Source of the DNA: Mycobacterium branderi
Lineage (GTDB): Bacteria; Actinomycetota; Actinomycetes; Mycobacteriales; Mycobacteriaceae
NCBI RefSeq assembly: GCF_010728725.1
Contig: NZ_AP022607.1
Location: 124,001 to 188,000, forward strand
Direction of reading: 5' to 3'
Length of the DNA: 64,000 bases
Positions 1-7,973 of the stretch are shown here, one piece after another (within the stretch, counting starts at the first letter, position 1; every line of letters starts with the position of its first letter). The notes beneath the pieces were generated by a model, which was not told the DNA's origin, made no database searches, and saw only the letters and a list, made by a program, of their open reading frames with translations. The position numbers and the translations under genes were made by a program.

Positions 1-79
1 CGCAAACAGCGGCGGCGTCGGCACAACGTGATTCCAACGCATCCGGTCGCTGAACTGGCTCGGTGACAAACGTTTTCAC
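1..79 (-). other. possible 5' end of a leftward gene cut by the window edge
   Basis: A GTG at 79 opens a leftward frame that stays open for 26 codons to the window edge, beginning MKTFVTEPVQR. There is no clear ribosome binding site and too little protein to recognise a family. A second frame is also open here, so this may not be coding. It would be divergent from the acyl-CoA dehydrogenase at 199. Confidence 0.2.
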
Positions 80-152
80 GGTGAGGGCCGCCGACGCGCA
101 CATCGGCCTGGTGCAGGCTACCGACGCCCGCAACGGTGCATAGTAAAGGTAA

Positions 153-174
153 ATGATATAACGACTTATATGAT
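153..174. promoter_or_regulatory. imperfect 22-bp AT-rich palindrome upstream of acyl-CoA dehydrogenase
   Basis: ATATAA (156-161) and TTATAT (166-171) are inverted around CGAC; the outer AT/AT pairs also match, with one G/G mismatch on each side. It lies 25 bp before the TTG at 199 and fits an operator or a -10 region. No regulator can be assigned. Confidence 0.4.
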
Positions 175-198
175 CTCCTTGCCGTTGTTGGCGGAGTC

Positions 199-1371
199 TT
201 GCTCGTGATGAGGCTTGCCGTCGAAGCAGACTTGGAAAGTCTGCGCCAGTCGATCACCGCGCAGGCGCTGACCAGGGTGCGCCCGCTCGCCGAGCAAGTC
301 GACCGGACGCAGCAGTTCTCCTGGGATCTCTGGAAGGCAGTATGCGATCTCGGGCTGACCCGACTGTCATTTCCGGAAAGGTTCGGCGGCGACGGCGGCA
401 CCATCCGCGCCTACGCCGTCGCCTCGGCGGAGTTGGCTCAGCATTGCGCCGTCGCAGCGCTGTATCCCGGCACGTCCATCCAAGTGGCCGCGGCGCTCAT
501 CGCGCACGGTAGCAGCCATCACGTGGCCGCTGTCGTGCCGCGATTGGTTGCCGGCGCGGCGATCGGCGCGTGGGCATTCACCGAGCCCGCCACTGGCTCC
601 GACCCCCGCCAGATCACCACCCGCGCAGCGCGCGACGGCGCCGGCTGGGTACTGACGGGCGACAAGCAATTCATCTCCTATGCCGAGCAGGCCGAGATTG
701 CGCTCGTCTTCGCCCGCACCTCGGACACCACTTTGGGCGCCTTCCTCGTTGACACATCGGCTTCGGGGTGGTCGGTCGGCTCCCCGAGTGAGGTCCTCTC
801 GATGGGCGGCACCGAAGCACGGCCTGTGCGCCTCGACGGAGTTCGGATTCCGCAGACCGCTGCTGTCGGAGCACCAGACGCAGGTTTCGAAATCATGTTG
901 AGCGGGGAGGCATTCGGCAAGGTACGTGCAGCTGCGATCTGCGTCGGTATCGCGCAGCGGGCACTCAGTGAAGCGGCGAACTACGGACTGACGCGCGAGC
1001 ACCGCGGCTCGCCGATTGCGCGGCGATTCCCGACGATCCAGGCGCTACTCGGTAATGCGGCCGCTCAAGTTCTGGCGGCCGAGGCATTGGTCTTGTCCTG
1101 CGCTGATTTGCTCGATCAGGGCGCATCGATACCGGGCGAGGCTGCCTCGGCGCGGCTCACCGCCAGCCGGGCTGCCCGGGAAGCCGCCACCGCCGCAATG
1201 CACGTATGCGGTGCATACGGTCTGACCCGTGACATGGTCGTGGAGCGGCTGTATCGCGAGGCGGTGTTCTTCGACGTCGCTCAAGGTGTGGCCGAGATCC
1301 AGCAGACAATCGTTGGTCGCGAAGTGCTGACTGCGGCGCAGAAGACGGGTCCCGGAGCAGGGACGCGCTGA
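199..1371 (+). CDS. acyl-CoA dehydrogenase family protein
   Basis: A 390-residue FAD-dependent acyl-CoA dehydrogenase, expected to introduce an alpha,beta double bond in an acyl-CoA in the cytoplasm. The flavin-site motif is TEPATGSD (near residue 127). The C-terminal motif is GVAEIQQTIVGREVL. The usual EGTxEIQ here reads QGVAEIQ, so the position of the usual catalytic Glu appears to be Gln; that is an alignment by eye. TTG (199), GTG (205) or ATG (208) could each start it. It stands alone, convergent with the SDR at 1395-2168. Substrate unknown; family call secure. Confidence 0.9.
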   Translation: MLVMRLAVEADLESLRQSITAQALTRVRPLAEQVDRTQQFSWDLWKAVCDLGLTRLSFPERFGGDGGTIRAYAVASAELAQHCAVAALYPGTSIQVAAALIAHGSSHHVAAVVPRLVAGAAIGAWAFTEPATGSDPRQITTRAARDGAGWVLTGDKQFISYAEQAEIALVFARTSDTTLGAFLVDTSASGWSVGSPSEVLSMGGTEARPVRLDGVRIPQTAAVGAPDAGFEIMLSGEAFGKVRAAAICVGIAQRALSEAANYGLTREHRGSPIARRFPTIQALLGNAAAQVLAAEALVLSCADLLDQGASIPGEAASARLTASRAAREAATAAMHVCGAYGLTRDMVVERLYREAVFFDVAQGVAEIQQTIVGREVLTAAQKTGPGAGTR

Positions 1372-1394
1372 ACGGCGTCGCTGGGGCCCGCCCG

Positions 1395-2168
1395 TCAGAA
1401 GATGCCGTAGCCGCCGTCTATGCGCATACAGTCGCCGGTATGAAATGACGACGCGGGACTGGCGAGATAGATTGCGATTCCGGCCCAGTCGTCGGGCGCA
1501 CCCCACCTTTTCAGCGGAATCCTGGGCAAGATCTTCTCGCTGATCGCCGGATTCTCGAGCCACTGGTCGAATACGCCCGAACGGGTCCACCCGGGCAAAA
1601 GCGCGTTGGCCCGGATTCCGTAGCGGCCGAACTCGACAGCCAGCGACCGAGTCAACCCGAGCAGACCTGCCTTGGCCGCCGCGTACGCCTGTTCACGCGG
1701 CGCACCGAAAATTGCGGCGATACTTGAGGTCAGCACGATGCTGCCACCGTTACCGAGATCGACCATGTGCCGGGCAGCCTCGCGTGCTGTGAGGTAGCTG
1801 CCGTCGAGGTCGATCCGCATGAGGGCACGCCATTGCTGCAGGGTCGAATCGAGGAAACGCGGATTCGTCATCGCATTGGCGAGGGCGGCGTTGGCGAAAC
1901 ATGAATCCAACCGCCCGAATTCACCGACGACGCGGGTCATCCCGTTCACTACCGCGTCCTCATCACTGATGTCGACCTCGTGTGCCGCAACCCGATGGCC
2001 GTGTTCAGCCAGTCGTTCGGCGGCTGCCTGGCTCCTTTCGGCGTTGCGCCCCCAAATGCAAACATCGGCCCCGGCGCGAGCCAGCCCCTCGGCCATGCCG
2101 AATCCAACGCCTGAATTCCCGCCAGTGACAAGCGTGACATGGCCGGTGAGGTCGAGGGGGTGAGTCAC
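1395..2168 (-). CDS. short-chain dehydrogenase/reductase
   Basis: A 257-residue classical SDR that would interconvert an alcohol and a ketone with NAD(P)(H). The N-terminal Rossmann motif is TGGNSGVGFG (residues about 16-25). Further motifs are LTSSIAA, the catalytic YAAAK, and a C-terminal DGGYGIF typical of the 3-oxoacyl-ACP reductase-like group. Length is normal. It is convergent with the acyl-CoA dehydrogenase and runs the same way as the broken NmrA-like gene upstream. A 3-hydroxyacyl-CoA dehydrogenase role in beta-oxidation is plausible but inferred from context. Confidence 0.9.
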   Translation of the reverse strand: MTHPLDLTGHVTLVTGGNSGVGFGMAEGLARAGADVCIWGRNAERSQAAAERLAEHGHRVAAHEVDISDEDAVVNGMTRVVGEFGRLDSCFANAALANAMTNPRFLDSTLQQWRALMRIDLDGSYLTAREAARHMVDLGNGGSIVLTSSIAAIFGAPREQAYAAAKAGLLGLTRSLAVEFGRYGIRANALLPGWTRSGVFDQWLENPAISEKILPRIPLKRWGAPDDWAGIAIYLASPASSFHTGDCMRIDGGYGIF

Positions 2169-2223
2169 CTGATTACTCCAATCGAGGTCGTTCGATGGGT
2201 TTCCCCATAGCGTTGGTCTGACT

Positions 2224-3164
2224 TCAAGCTTTCGGCGTGGTGGCGGCTTTCAGTTCGGTGTGGTGCTGATTGGCCCACCGGGTGAAGGTGGTCAGGGTAA
2301 GGCCGTACACTTCAGCGTCTTTCGGGCGGGCGGGATATCACACCGGACCGAGCCACTCTTGTGTCGCTGACCAAGACTTCTCGCCCAGCCGAGCGTGGAC
2401 CTCCTGCGCCGACACACACGATGGGCTCACCCGCCGGCCCGCCGCGTCTGCGATCACTGATGCGATATCGGCCACCGTGCACGCGTCGCCGGCAAGCTCA
2501 ATCTCGGCAGCGTTGAAGCGCTGAGGGCTGCCCAGCGCCGCAACGGTCGCCAGACCGATATCCGCCGCCGCGATCAGGGCCACGACCGTGTCCGGGTTTG
2601 TGCCGATGAGTAGTTCACCGCTTCGCAGATGCGGAAACATCCAGTCCACCTTGGGCGCGATGAAATTTTCCATCATGAACGCTGGCTTCAGGATCGTGAA
2701 CACCGGGAAGCGCGCATCGCGAACCATCGCCTCGACATCTTCCTTGCTGTTCCAATAGTTGGCCATCACTCCCGCGTCGACGTGCGGGTAGCGTTTCCGC
2801 CAGCCCGTACCCGACACGGACGTGTGCACGAAGTGTTGCACCCCGGCGGCTTTGGCAGCGCGGATGAGATTGCCGGCCTGCCGGCGTTCGGAGTCGGCGT
2901 CAGCCAGCGGCGCGGGCTGGACGGAAAAACGCCGGTGCACCCTGAGCAGGCCGACGTGAGTGACTCGACGTCGTCGAAGTCGCCCTCCGCTATCGCGGTG
3001 TCCCCGTTGGCAAGTGCTCGAACTCGCTGCGCGCCGCCCCGCCGCACCAGAACCACGATGTCGAGTCCGGCGCGTTGTAGTGCCGCGGTAACGGCGCCGC
3101 CCTGCGTGCCGGTGGCTCCGGTGACGAGAATTCTGTGGTGCACCACGGTTCTCACACTCTCCAT
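2224..3164 (-). pseudogene. NmrA-like NAD(P)-binding protein, broken by a frameshift and a stop
   Basis: The leftward frame from 3164 encodes an NmrA-type Rossmann start (VTGATGTQGGAV). Just after GVF near 2930 the homology jumps frame to SVQPAPLADADSERRQ, at a run of five A on the + strand (2925-2929 region); one more base there restores the frame. The second frame then meets TGA at 2338-2340 after WLGPV. Beyond it the same frame continues with protein-like sequence (ARPKDAEVYGLTLTTF) to TGA at 2224-2226. Two independent lesions make a sequencing error unlikely and a real pseudogene likely. The intact protein would be about 310 residues, probably an NADPH sensor or reductase. Confidence 0.8.
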
Positions 3165-3240
3165 TCAGGCCGTTGGCATCGCCGCGTAGGTCAGCTCTAG
3201 CGCGATAACACCACGCGCTCGATGACGGCCGGCGCGCTGA

Positions 3241-3282
3241 CTATACAGTGTAATATATAAACTGATTAAACAGTTAGGAGGC
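3241..3282 (+). promoter_or_regulatory. operator-like palindromes and RBS of the crotonase gene
   Basis: TACAGTGTA (3244-3252) matches the core of the palindromes at 6604-6614 and 59241-59251. A second inverted repeat, AACTGATT/AAACAGTT (3260-3275, 7 of 8 pairs), follows. AGGAGG (3276-3281) is a strong ribosome binding site 4 bases before ATG 3286. Regulation by a TetR-type repressor shared with the P450 genes is an inference. Confidence 0.5.
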
Positions 3283-3285
3283 GCC

Positions 3286-4071
3286 ATGAGCGAGGCCGCC
3301 GGGACGACATTCGAGACCGTGTTGATCGAGGAGGATGGGCCCGTTCGCATCGTGACCCTGAACCGCCCCGACACTATGAACGCGTTCGATGACGATATGC
3401 ACCACGCCTTGGTTGGCGCATTGCGAGATGTCGGGCGGGATCGCACTGCCCGCGCGATTGTGCTGACCGGAGCCGGCCGCGCGTTCAGCGCCGGTGGTGA
3501 CATCGAACAGTTCGAATTGTTGGCTGACGACCTGGAGGTCCGCCGGGCGACGCTGCGGATCGGGCGCCAACTATTCGAGGACCTGATCAACGTGCACCTG
3601 CCGGTGGTGGTGGCGGTCAACGGTCCTGCCGTCGGTCTGGGGTGCACGCTGGTGTCGGCCTGCGACATGGTCTTCATGTCGGAGAAGTCTTATCTGTCCG
3701 ACCCGCACGTGACCGTTGCGCTGGTTGCCGGCGACGGGGGCCAAGTGACCTGGCCGTTGAACACCGGCCTGTTGCGCGCCAAGGAGTACTTGCTGACCGG
3801 CGACCGGGTGCCGCCGCACGTGGCCGTCGAAATCGGGATGGCGAACAGGGTGGTGACGCCTGGCTCGCTGATGCCCGAATCGGTCGCGTTCGCCCAGCGG
3901 CTTGCTGCGTTGCCCTGGCAAGCGGTGCAGGACACGAAATTCGTCCTCAATCAGCACCTGCGCCAGTCCGCCGTCACCGCGCTGGGATTCGGCTTCGCGG
4001 CAGAAAGCCAGTCACACGACACCGCCGAATACCGCGCCGTGCCGGCGACATTTCGTGCGCAACGGAAATAG
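3286..4071 (+). CDS. enoyl-CoA hydratase/isomerase family protein
   Basis: A 261-residue crotonase-fold protein. The first oxyanion-hole motif is AGRAFSAGGDIEQF (near residues 63-76). The second region is VNGPAVGLGCTLVSACDMVF, and GDGGQVTWPLNTG lies where catalytic acids usually occur. It would hydrate or isomerise an enoyl-CoA. The start is fixed by the AGGAGG site. It is 57% or so of the way through the same pattern as the crotonase at 19195 (both share SAGGDxxxxE-type and VALVAGDGG/LVPGDGG segments), so the two are probably paralogues. Monocistronic. Confidence 0.9.
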   Translation: MSEAAGTTFETVLIEEDGPVRIVTLNRPDTMNAFDDDMHHALVGALRDVGRDRTARAIVLTGAGRAFSAGGDIEQFELLADDLEVRRATLRIGRQLFEDLINVHLPVVVAVNGPAVGLGCTLVSACDMVFMSEKSYLSDPHVTVALVAGDGGQVTWPLNTGLLRAKEYLLTGDRVPPHVAVEIGMANRVVTPGSLMPESVAFAQRLAALPWQAVQDTKFVLNQHLRQSAVTALGFGFAAESQSHDTAEYRAVPATFRAQRK

Positions 4072-4082
4072 CCGGCGGTGGA

Positions 4083-4330
4083 CTAAGCGCCAAGGGAAGA
4101 GCATGCCATGGGGATTTGTTCGCCGTGATCGAGATCCGGCTTGAGAAGATCTCCGCGTTGGAACGCGTCCTCAACTTCCAGTAGACGACGTGCACTGGCC
4201 GGTGACCTGAAGAGGTATGCCGTCTCCACCCAGGCGGAGTGGTCGTCGGCACGCATCACCACGGCATTGCCTCGCTGCGAGATAATTTCGACCGGGATGC
4301 GGTCGTCGTTGACCTGCTCGATAGGTAGAA
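4083..4330 (-). pseudogene. truncated Phd/YefM-type antitoxin remnant
   Basis: Reading leftward, an open frame without any start codon gives PIEQVNDDRIPVEIISQ, then RGNAVVMRADDHSAWVETAYL, then FRSPASARRLLEVEDAF, ending at TAG 4083-4085. This is the middle and C-terminus of a YefM/Phd antitoxin (the family pattern is VVITRRGGEAVVLVS...ETAYLLRSPANARRLLEA). The N-terminal DNA-binding part and any RelE/YoeB toxin are absent. The frame happens to be continuous with the stop of the hydrolase gene at 4386. A degraded module end is the simplest reading. Confidence 0.7.
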
Positions 4331-4385
4331 CCCGTACCTTGCCGGCCTCACCGGCAGTTGTATCAGTATGGCCGATCGGCCACTT

Positions 4386-5369
4386 TCAGCCGACCGAATG
4401 GCACCACTTCGCAAGCCGGTTCCAGAGTTGGCCTCGGGTCGACGCGAAGTTGTGCATGTGCGCCATACGCTCGCAGATGAATAGCGTGATGTCCGTCGAA
4501 TGCGGGTAGGCGGTGGGCTCACGGCGCGGTTCCGGTGCTGTGTCGCGTTCACCGAACCCGATGAAGACGGGCACATCGAGCTCGGCGGCCTCGGCCTTGA
4601 TGTAGCCCGGTGAGAGCATCGCGACCGCGCAGGTGGGCAGCGTCGCGCTGCCGAACGGTGGGGCGCTGGTACGGATCGGATACCCGCCGCAGGTGTCGGC
4701 CTCGACGATGTCGGCGGGCACGTCCTCCCAGAAGAACGGGTAGAGGAATTCGGGGACGTGAGCCGAGGCCTCGGCGAGGGACAGCTCGTCGGGGGCGGTG
4801 GTTCGTGAATAATCGAAAAATTCAGAGGTACGGACCGTTTCGTCGTGCTTGGGCATTGGCAGCACAGTGTGAATGGCGCTGTAGCCCAGCACGGCGACCG
4901 CGTCGTAGGTGTGGTGACGAGCGGCCATGATGACAGATACCCCACCGCCCATGGACTGGCCGATACCGATCCGGGCGCCCACATCAACGCCGGGATATCC
5001 CGCCACCGCCGTGCCGCTGCGCAACCGCTCGATGACGACTTTCACCGCGAAATCGTTTGCGGCGGCGATGTCTTCGATGCGTACCGATTCGGCAACATCG
5101 GGGCTGCTCTGCCCGACGCTCAGGTGGTCGATCGCCACAAACACCAGGCCGCGCTCGACATGATGTTCGGCCTGGGAGTAGCCGGCATGCCCGGCGAAGT
5201 GCATGTCGTAATAGCCGCGCGAGTATCCACCGCCGGGCACGGCGAATACCACCGGCTGGCCGCTGGCCAGGTTTTGCGGCGGCGGGAGGAACAGTGTCGC
5301 CACCACACGCAGCGACCGCTCCAGCGCGCAGGCCGCCGTCACATCGACGGCGATATCTGCGGTGATCAA
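4386..5369 (-). CDS. alpha/beta-hydrolase family protein
   Basis: A 327-residue serine hydrolase. The nucleophile elbow is GQSMGG (near residue 139) and an oxyanion-like PGGGYSRGYYD occurs near residue 45. A late Asp (FIGFGERDTA) and His (ERMAHMHNF) complete a plausible triad. No signal peptide is evident, so a cytoplasmic esterase, lipase or amidase is likely. Its ATG overlaps the stop of the P450 upstream (5366-5369), so the two are translationally coupled, which suggests it acts on the P450 product. Substrate unknown. Confidence 0.8.
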   Translation of the reverse strand: MITADIAVDVTAACALERSLRVVATLFLPPPQNLASGQPVVFAVPGGGYSRGYYDMHFAGHAGYSQAEHHVERGLVFVAIDHLSVGQSSPDVAESVRIEDIAAANDFAVKVVIERLRSGTAVAGYPGVDVGARIGIGQSMGGGVSVIMAARHHTYDAVAVLGYSAIHTVLPMPKHDETVRTSEFFDYSRTTAPDELSLAEASAHVPEFLYPFFWEDVPADIVEADTCGGYPIRTSAPPFGSATLPTCAVAMLSPGYIKAEAAELDVPVFIGFGERDTAPEPRREPTAYPHSTDITLFICERMAHMHNFASTRGQLWNRLAKWCHSVG

Positions 5370-6580
5370 CTGCCGGCGACCGCGGGCACCGGGAAGGTGA
5401 TCGGCAGCCGCTTCACCATCCGCACGGCAACGTTGTCGTAGACCAGCGAGTCCTCGTCGCCCACAGTGTAATTCGGGATTCGGTCGAGCAGCTCCTCCAA
5501 AGCGAGCCGCATTTCCAGCCGTGCCAGGTGCGACCCGAGGCAGCGGTGCGTGCCACTGGCGAACACCATGTGATCTTTGCGGCCGCGGTCGAAATCCACC
5601 GTCAGCGGATCCTCGTAGAAAGTGGGGTCGACATTGGCCGCCGCCCAGCTCGCGTGAATCGCTTCGCCGGCCTTGATCACCAGGCCGTCCCCGAGGTCGA
5701 TGTCCTCGACGGCGTACCGGAAGCCGGCCGGGACCGGCGACTCATAACGCATGATTTCTTCGACCGCCGCCGGGACCAGTGACCGATCGCTCACCAGGCG
5801 GTCGCGTTCGGCGGGATGTTGGCCCAGCCACGCGAACGCGCATGACATCGACGACGTCACCGTGTCCAGGCCGGCGAACATCAGCAAGAACAGGATGTTG
5901 ACCAGTGTCAGATCCGGCATCGGCTCACCGTCGACCTCGGATTTGATGAGGGTCGCAATGACGTCGTCTTCGTGCTGGGCGGTCTTGCGCTTTTCAGCGA
6001 GGAAACCGACGAAGTACTCGTAGATCTTGGTGGCCGCCACCACCATATTGGCCTGCGTCTCTTCCATCGTCTCGCCCGCGGGATGGATGACGCCGTCTTT
6101 GAACTCGATGAAGAAGTCCAAGTCGGCGACCGGCGCGCCGACGAGACGAAGAAAGGTCAAACACGGCAGCGGCACACAGAAATCGTTATAGAGTTCCGCC
6201 TCACCGCGGGGCAGGAAACCGTCGATCAGCTCCCTCGCCAATTGGCGGACCGAATCCTCAAGTAAAGCAACCCGTTTCGGTGCGAACAAGGGGTCGAGCA
6301 GACGGCGCCATTTCTTGTGGTCTTCACCGTCGATCTCCAGCGGGATCAGCGGATTGTCATTGCCGAAGCTGCCGCCCCGACCGCCGGTGCCGAGCACCGC
6401 GGGGTGACGATTGATCGCCAAGATGTCGTCGTGCCGATACAGCCACACCACGCCATCGGGCGCCCGCTCGGCACGGACGTCTCGCGCCTTGTCGTGGTAG
6501 TGGCGTTGCGGATGCGCCTCGCTTTTGAGAGCTTGCACCCACTCCGACAGCCGCGGGTCGTACCGCTCGCCTTGATCCAT
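5366..6580 (-). CDS. cytochrome P450
   Basis: A 404-residue soluble bacterial P450. The I-helix is [10 protein letters not shown] (the AGxDTxTS oxygen-activation motif), the K-helix ExxR lies in EEIMRYESP, and the heme loop is [15 protein letters not shown] with the Cys thiolate. It needs a ferredoxin and reductase from elsewhere, since none is encoded nearby. Over its whole length it closely resembles the P450 at 6661-7869, pointing to tandem duplication. It is preceded by a perfect 19-bp palindrome (6600-6618) and coupled to the downstream hydrolase. Probably hydroxylates a lipid or alicyclic substrate. Confidence 0.95.
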   Translation of the reverse strand: MDQGERYDPRLSEWVQALKSEAHPQRHYHDKARDVRAERAPDGVVWLYRHDDILAINRHPAVLGTGGRGGSFGNDNPLIPLEIDGEDHKKWRRLLDPLFAPKRVALLEDSVRQLARELIDGFLPRGEAELYNDFCVPLPCLTFLRLVGAPVADLDFFIEFKDGVIHPAGETMEETQANMVVAATKIYEYFVGFLAEKRKTAQHEDDVIATLIKSEVDGEPMPDLTLVNILFLLMFAGLDTVTSSMSCAFAWLGQHPAERDRLVSDRSLVPAAVEEIMRYESPVPAGFRYAVEDIDLGDGLVIKAGEAIHASWAAANVDPTFYEDPLTVDFDRGRKDHMVFASGTHRCLGSHLARLEMRLALEELLDRIPNYTVGDEDSLVYDNVAVRMVKRLPITFPVPAVAGS

Positions 6581-6599
6581 CGTCCTCGCCGTCCCGAGT

Positions 6600-6618
6600 C
6601 ACCTTACAGTGTAAGGTG
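6600..6618. promoter_or_regulatory. perfect 19-bp palindromic operator upstream of P450
   Basis: CACCTTACA and TGTAAGGTG are exact inverted arms around a central G, 20 bp upstream of the P450 start at 6580. The related site at 7893-7911 in front of the paralogous P450 matches 14 of 19 positions. The core TTACAGTGTAA recurs at 59241-59251. This is the size and symmetry of a TetR-family binding site. Confidence 0.65.
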
Positions 6619-6660
6619 ATTTGTATCATGCCTGCGCCGCCGAGGCAATGTTCTAACGAA

Positions 6661-7869
6661 TTAACTACTGCGGGCGCTGCTGGCGGGGAAGGCGATCCAG
6701 AGGTTCTCGACGGCGCGCACCGCGCAGTTGTCGTAGCTCAGCGCCCCCTCGTCGATGGCGTAGTCGGGTATGCGCTTGAGCAGTTCCTCGACGGCAAGGC
6801 GCAATTCCAGCCGGGCCAGATGGGAGCCCAGGCAACGGTGGGTGCCGCTGGCGAACACCATGTGGTCCTTGCGGCCGCGATCGAGTTTCACGGTCAACGG
6901 GTCATCGTAGAACGTGGGATCGACGTTGGCCGCTGCCCAGAATGCGTTGACTTCCACACCGGCGGGAACCACGAGGCCATCCCCGAGGTCGATGTCTTCT
7001 TCGGGGTAGCGCATGCCGGAGGGAACCGGTGACTCGTAGCGCAATAGTTCCTCCACGGCCGCCGGGATCAGCGACATGTCCCCGGCGAGTCGTCTGCGTT
7101 CGCGCGGATGCTGACCCAGCCACGCGAAGATGCACGACATCGACGAGGTGACCGTGTCGAGCCCCGCGAACATCAGCAGGAACAGGATGTTGACAAGGTC
7201 GAACTCTGCCAGCGGCTGCCCGTCGATCTCGGACTTCATGAGATTGGCGATGACGTCGTCATGCTCATCGGCGTGCTTGCGCTTCTCGGCGAGAAACCCG
7301 ACGAAGTATTCCATGAGTTTGCCGCCGGCCGCGGCCATATTGGCGTCGATCTCCGCGGTCGTTTCGCCCTTGGGATGAACGACGCCTTCCTTGAATTCCA
7401 GGAAGAAGTCCATGTCCTCCACCGGCGCACCGACAAGGCGCAGGAATGTCATGCAGGGCAGTGGTGTGCAGAAATCCCGGTACAGTTCGGCTTTGCCGGC
7501 GGGCGCGAAGTCGTCGATCAGATCGCGTGCCAGCTGGCGCACCTGGCTCTCCAGGCGTGCAACTTGCTTGGGAGCGAACATCGGATCGAGCAGGCGCCGC
7601 CACTTTCTGTGGTCCTCGCCGTCGATCTCCAGCGGAATCAACCGCGCGTCGTGGCCGAAGCTTCCACCCCTGCCCCCGTTTCCGAGCACGGCGGGATGCC
7701 GGTTGATCTGCAGGATGTCGTGGTGGCGGTACAGGTGAAGCGCGCCGTCGAGGTATTCCGCCCGCACTTGTCCGGCCTTGTCGTGATACACGGTTTGCGG
7801 CTGTGCCATGGTCTTGACGCGCTGCGACAGGCCCGAGATCCGCGGGTCGTATCGGGTCGATTGCGCCAT
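6661..7869 (-). CDS. cytochrome P450 (tandem paralogue)
   Basis: A 402-residue P450 with I-helix [10 protein letters not shown], ExxR in EELLRYESP and heme loop [15 protein letters not shown]. It is collinear with the P450 at 5366-6580 through long identical or near-identical blocks such as [19 protein letters not shown] and [13 protein letters not shown]. The 80-bp gap between the genes holds a palindrome, so the downstream copy may be separately expressed. Divergence lies mainly in the substrate-facing first half, which would allow related but different substrates. Confidence 0.95.
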   Translation of the reverse strand: MAQSTRYDPRISGLSQRVKTMAQPQTVYHDKAGQVRAEYLDGALHLYRHHDILQINRHPAVLGNGGRGGSFGHDARLIPLEIDGEDHRKWRRLLDPMFAPKQVARLESQVRQLARDLIDDFAPAGKAELYRDFCTPLPCMTFLRLVGAPVEDMDFFLEFKEGVVHPKGETTAEIDANMAAAGGKLMEYFVGFLAEKRKHADEHDDVIANLMKSEIDGQPLAEFDLVNILFLLMFAGLDTVTSSMSCIFAWLGQHPRERRRLAGDMSLIPAAVEELLRYESPVPSGMRYPEEDIDLGDGLVVPAGVEVNAFWAAANVDPTFYDDPLTVKLDRGRKDHMVFASGTHRCLGSHLARLELRLAVEELLKRIPDYAIDEGALSYDNCAVRAVENLWIAFPASSARSS

Positions 7870-7892
7870 CGTTCCTCGCTGTCCGACGCGGT

Positions 7893-7911
7893 GACATTAC
7901 ACCGTACGGTG
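7893..7911. promoter_or_regulatory. operator-like palindrome upstream of second P450
   Basis: GACATTACACCGTACGGTG shares the layout TTACA-N-YGTAMGGTG with the perfect palindrome at 6600-6618 (14 of 19 positions). It also contains the exact 12-bp palindrome CACCGTACGGTG (7900-7911). It lies 24 bp before the P450 ATG at 7869. Likely bound by the same regulator. Confidence 0.55.
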
Positions 7912-7973
7912 ATGTATACCACCATCCTTTAGAAAGGTCTATTATTTAGCTGATTAGCGCTGCCGGGGCCGGA

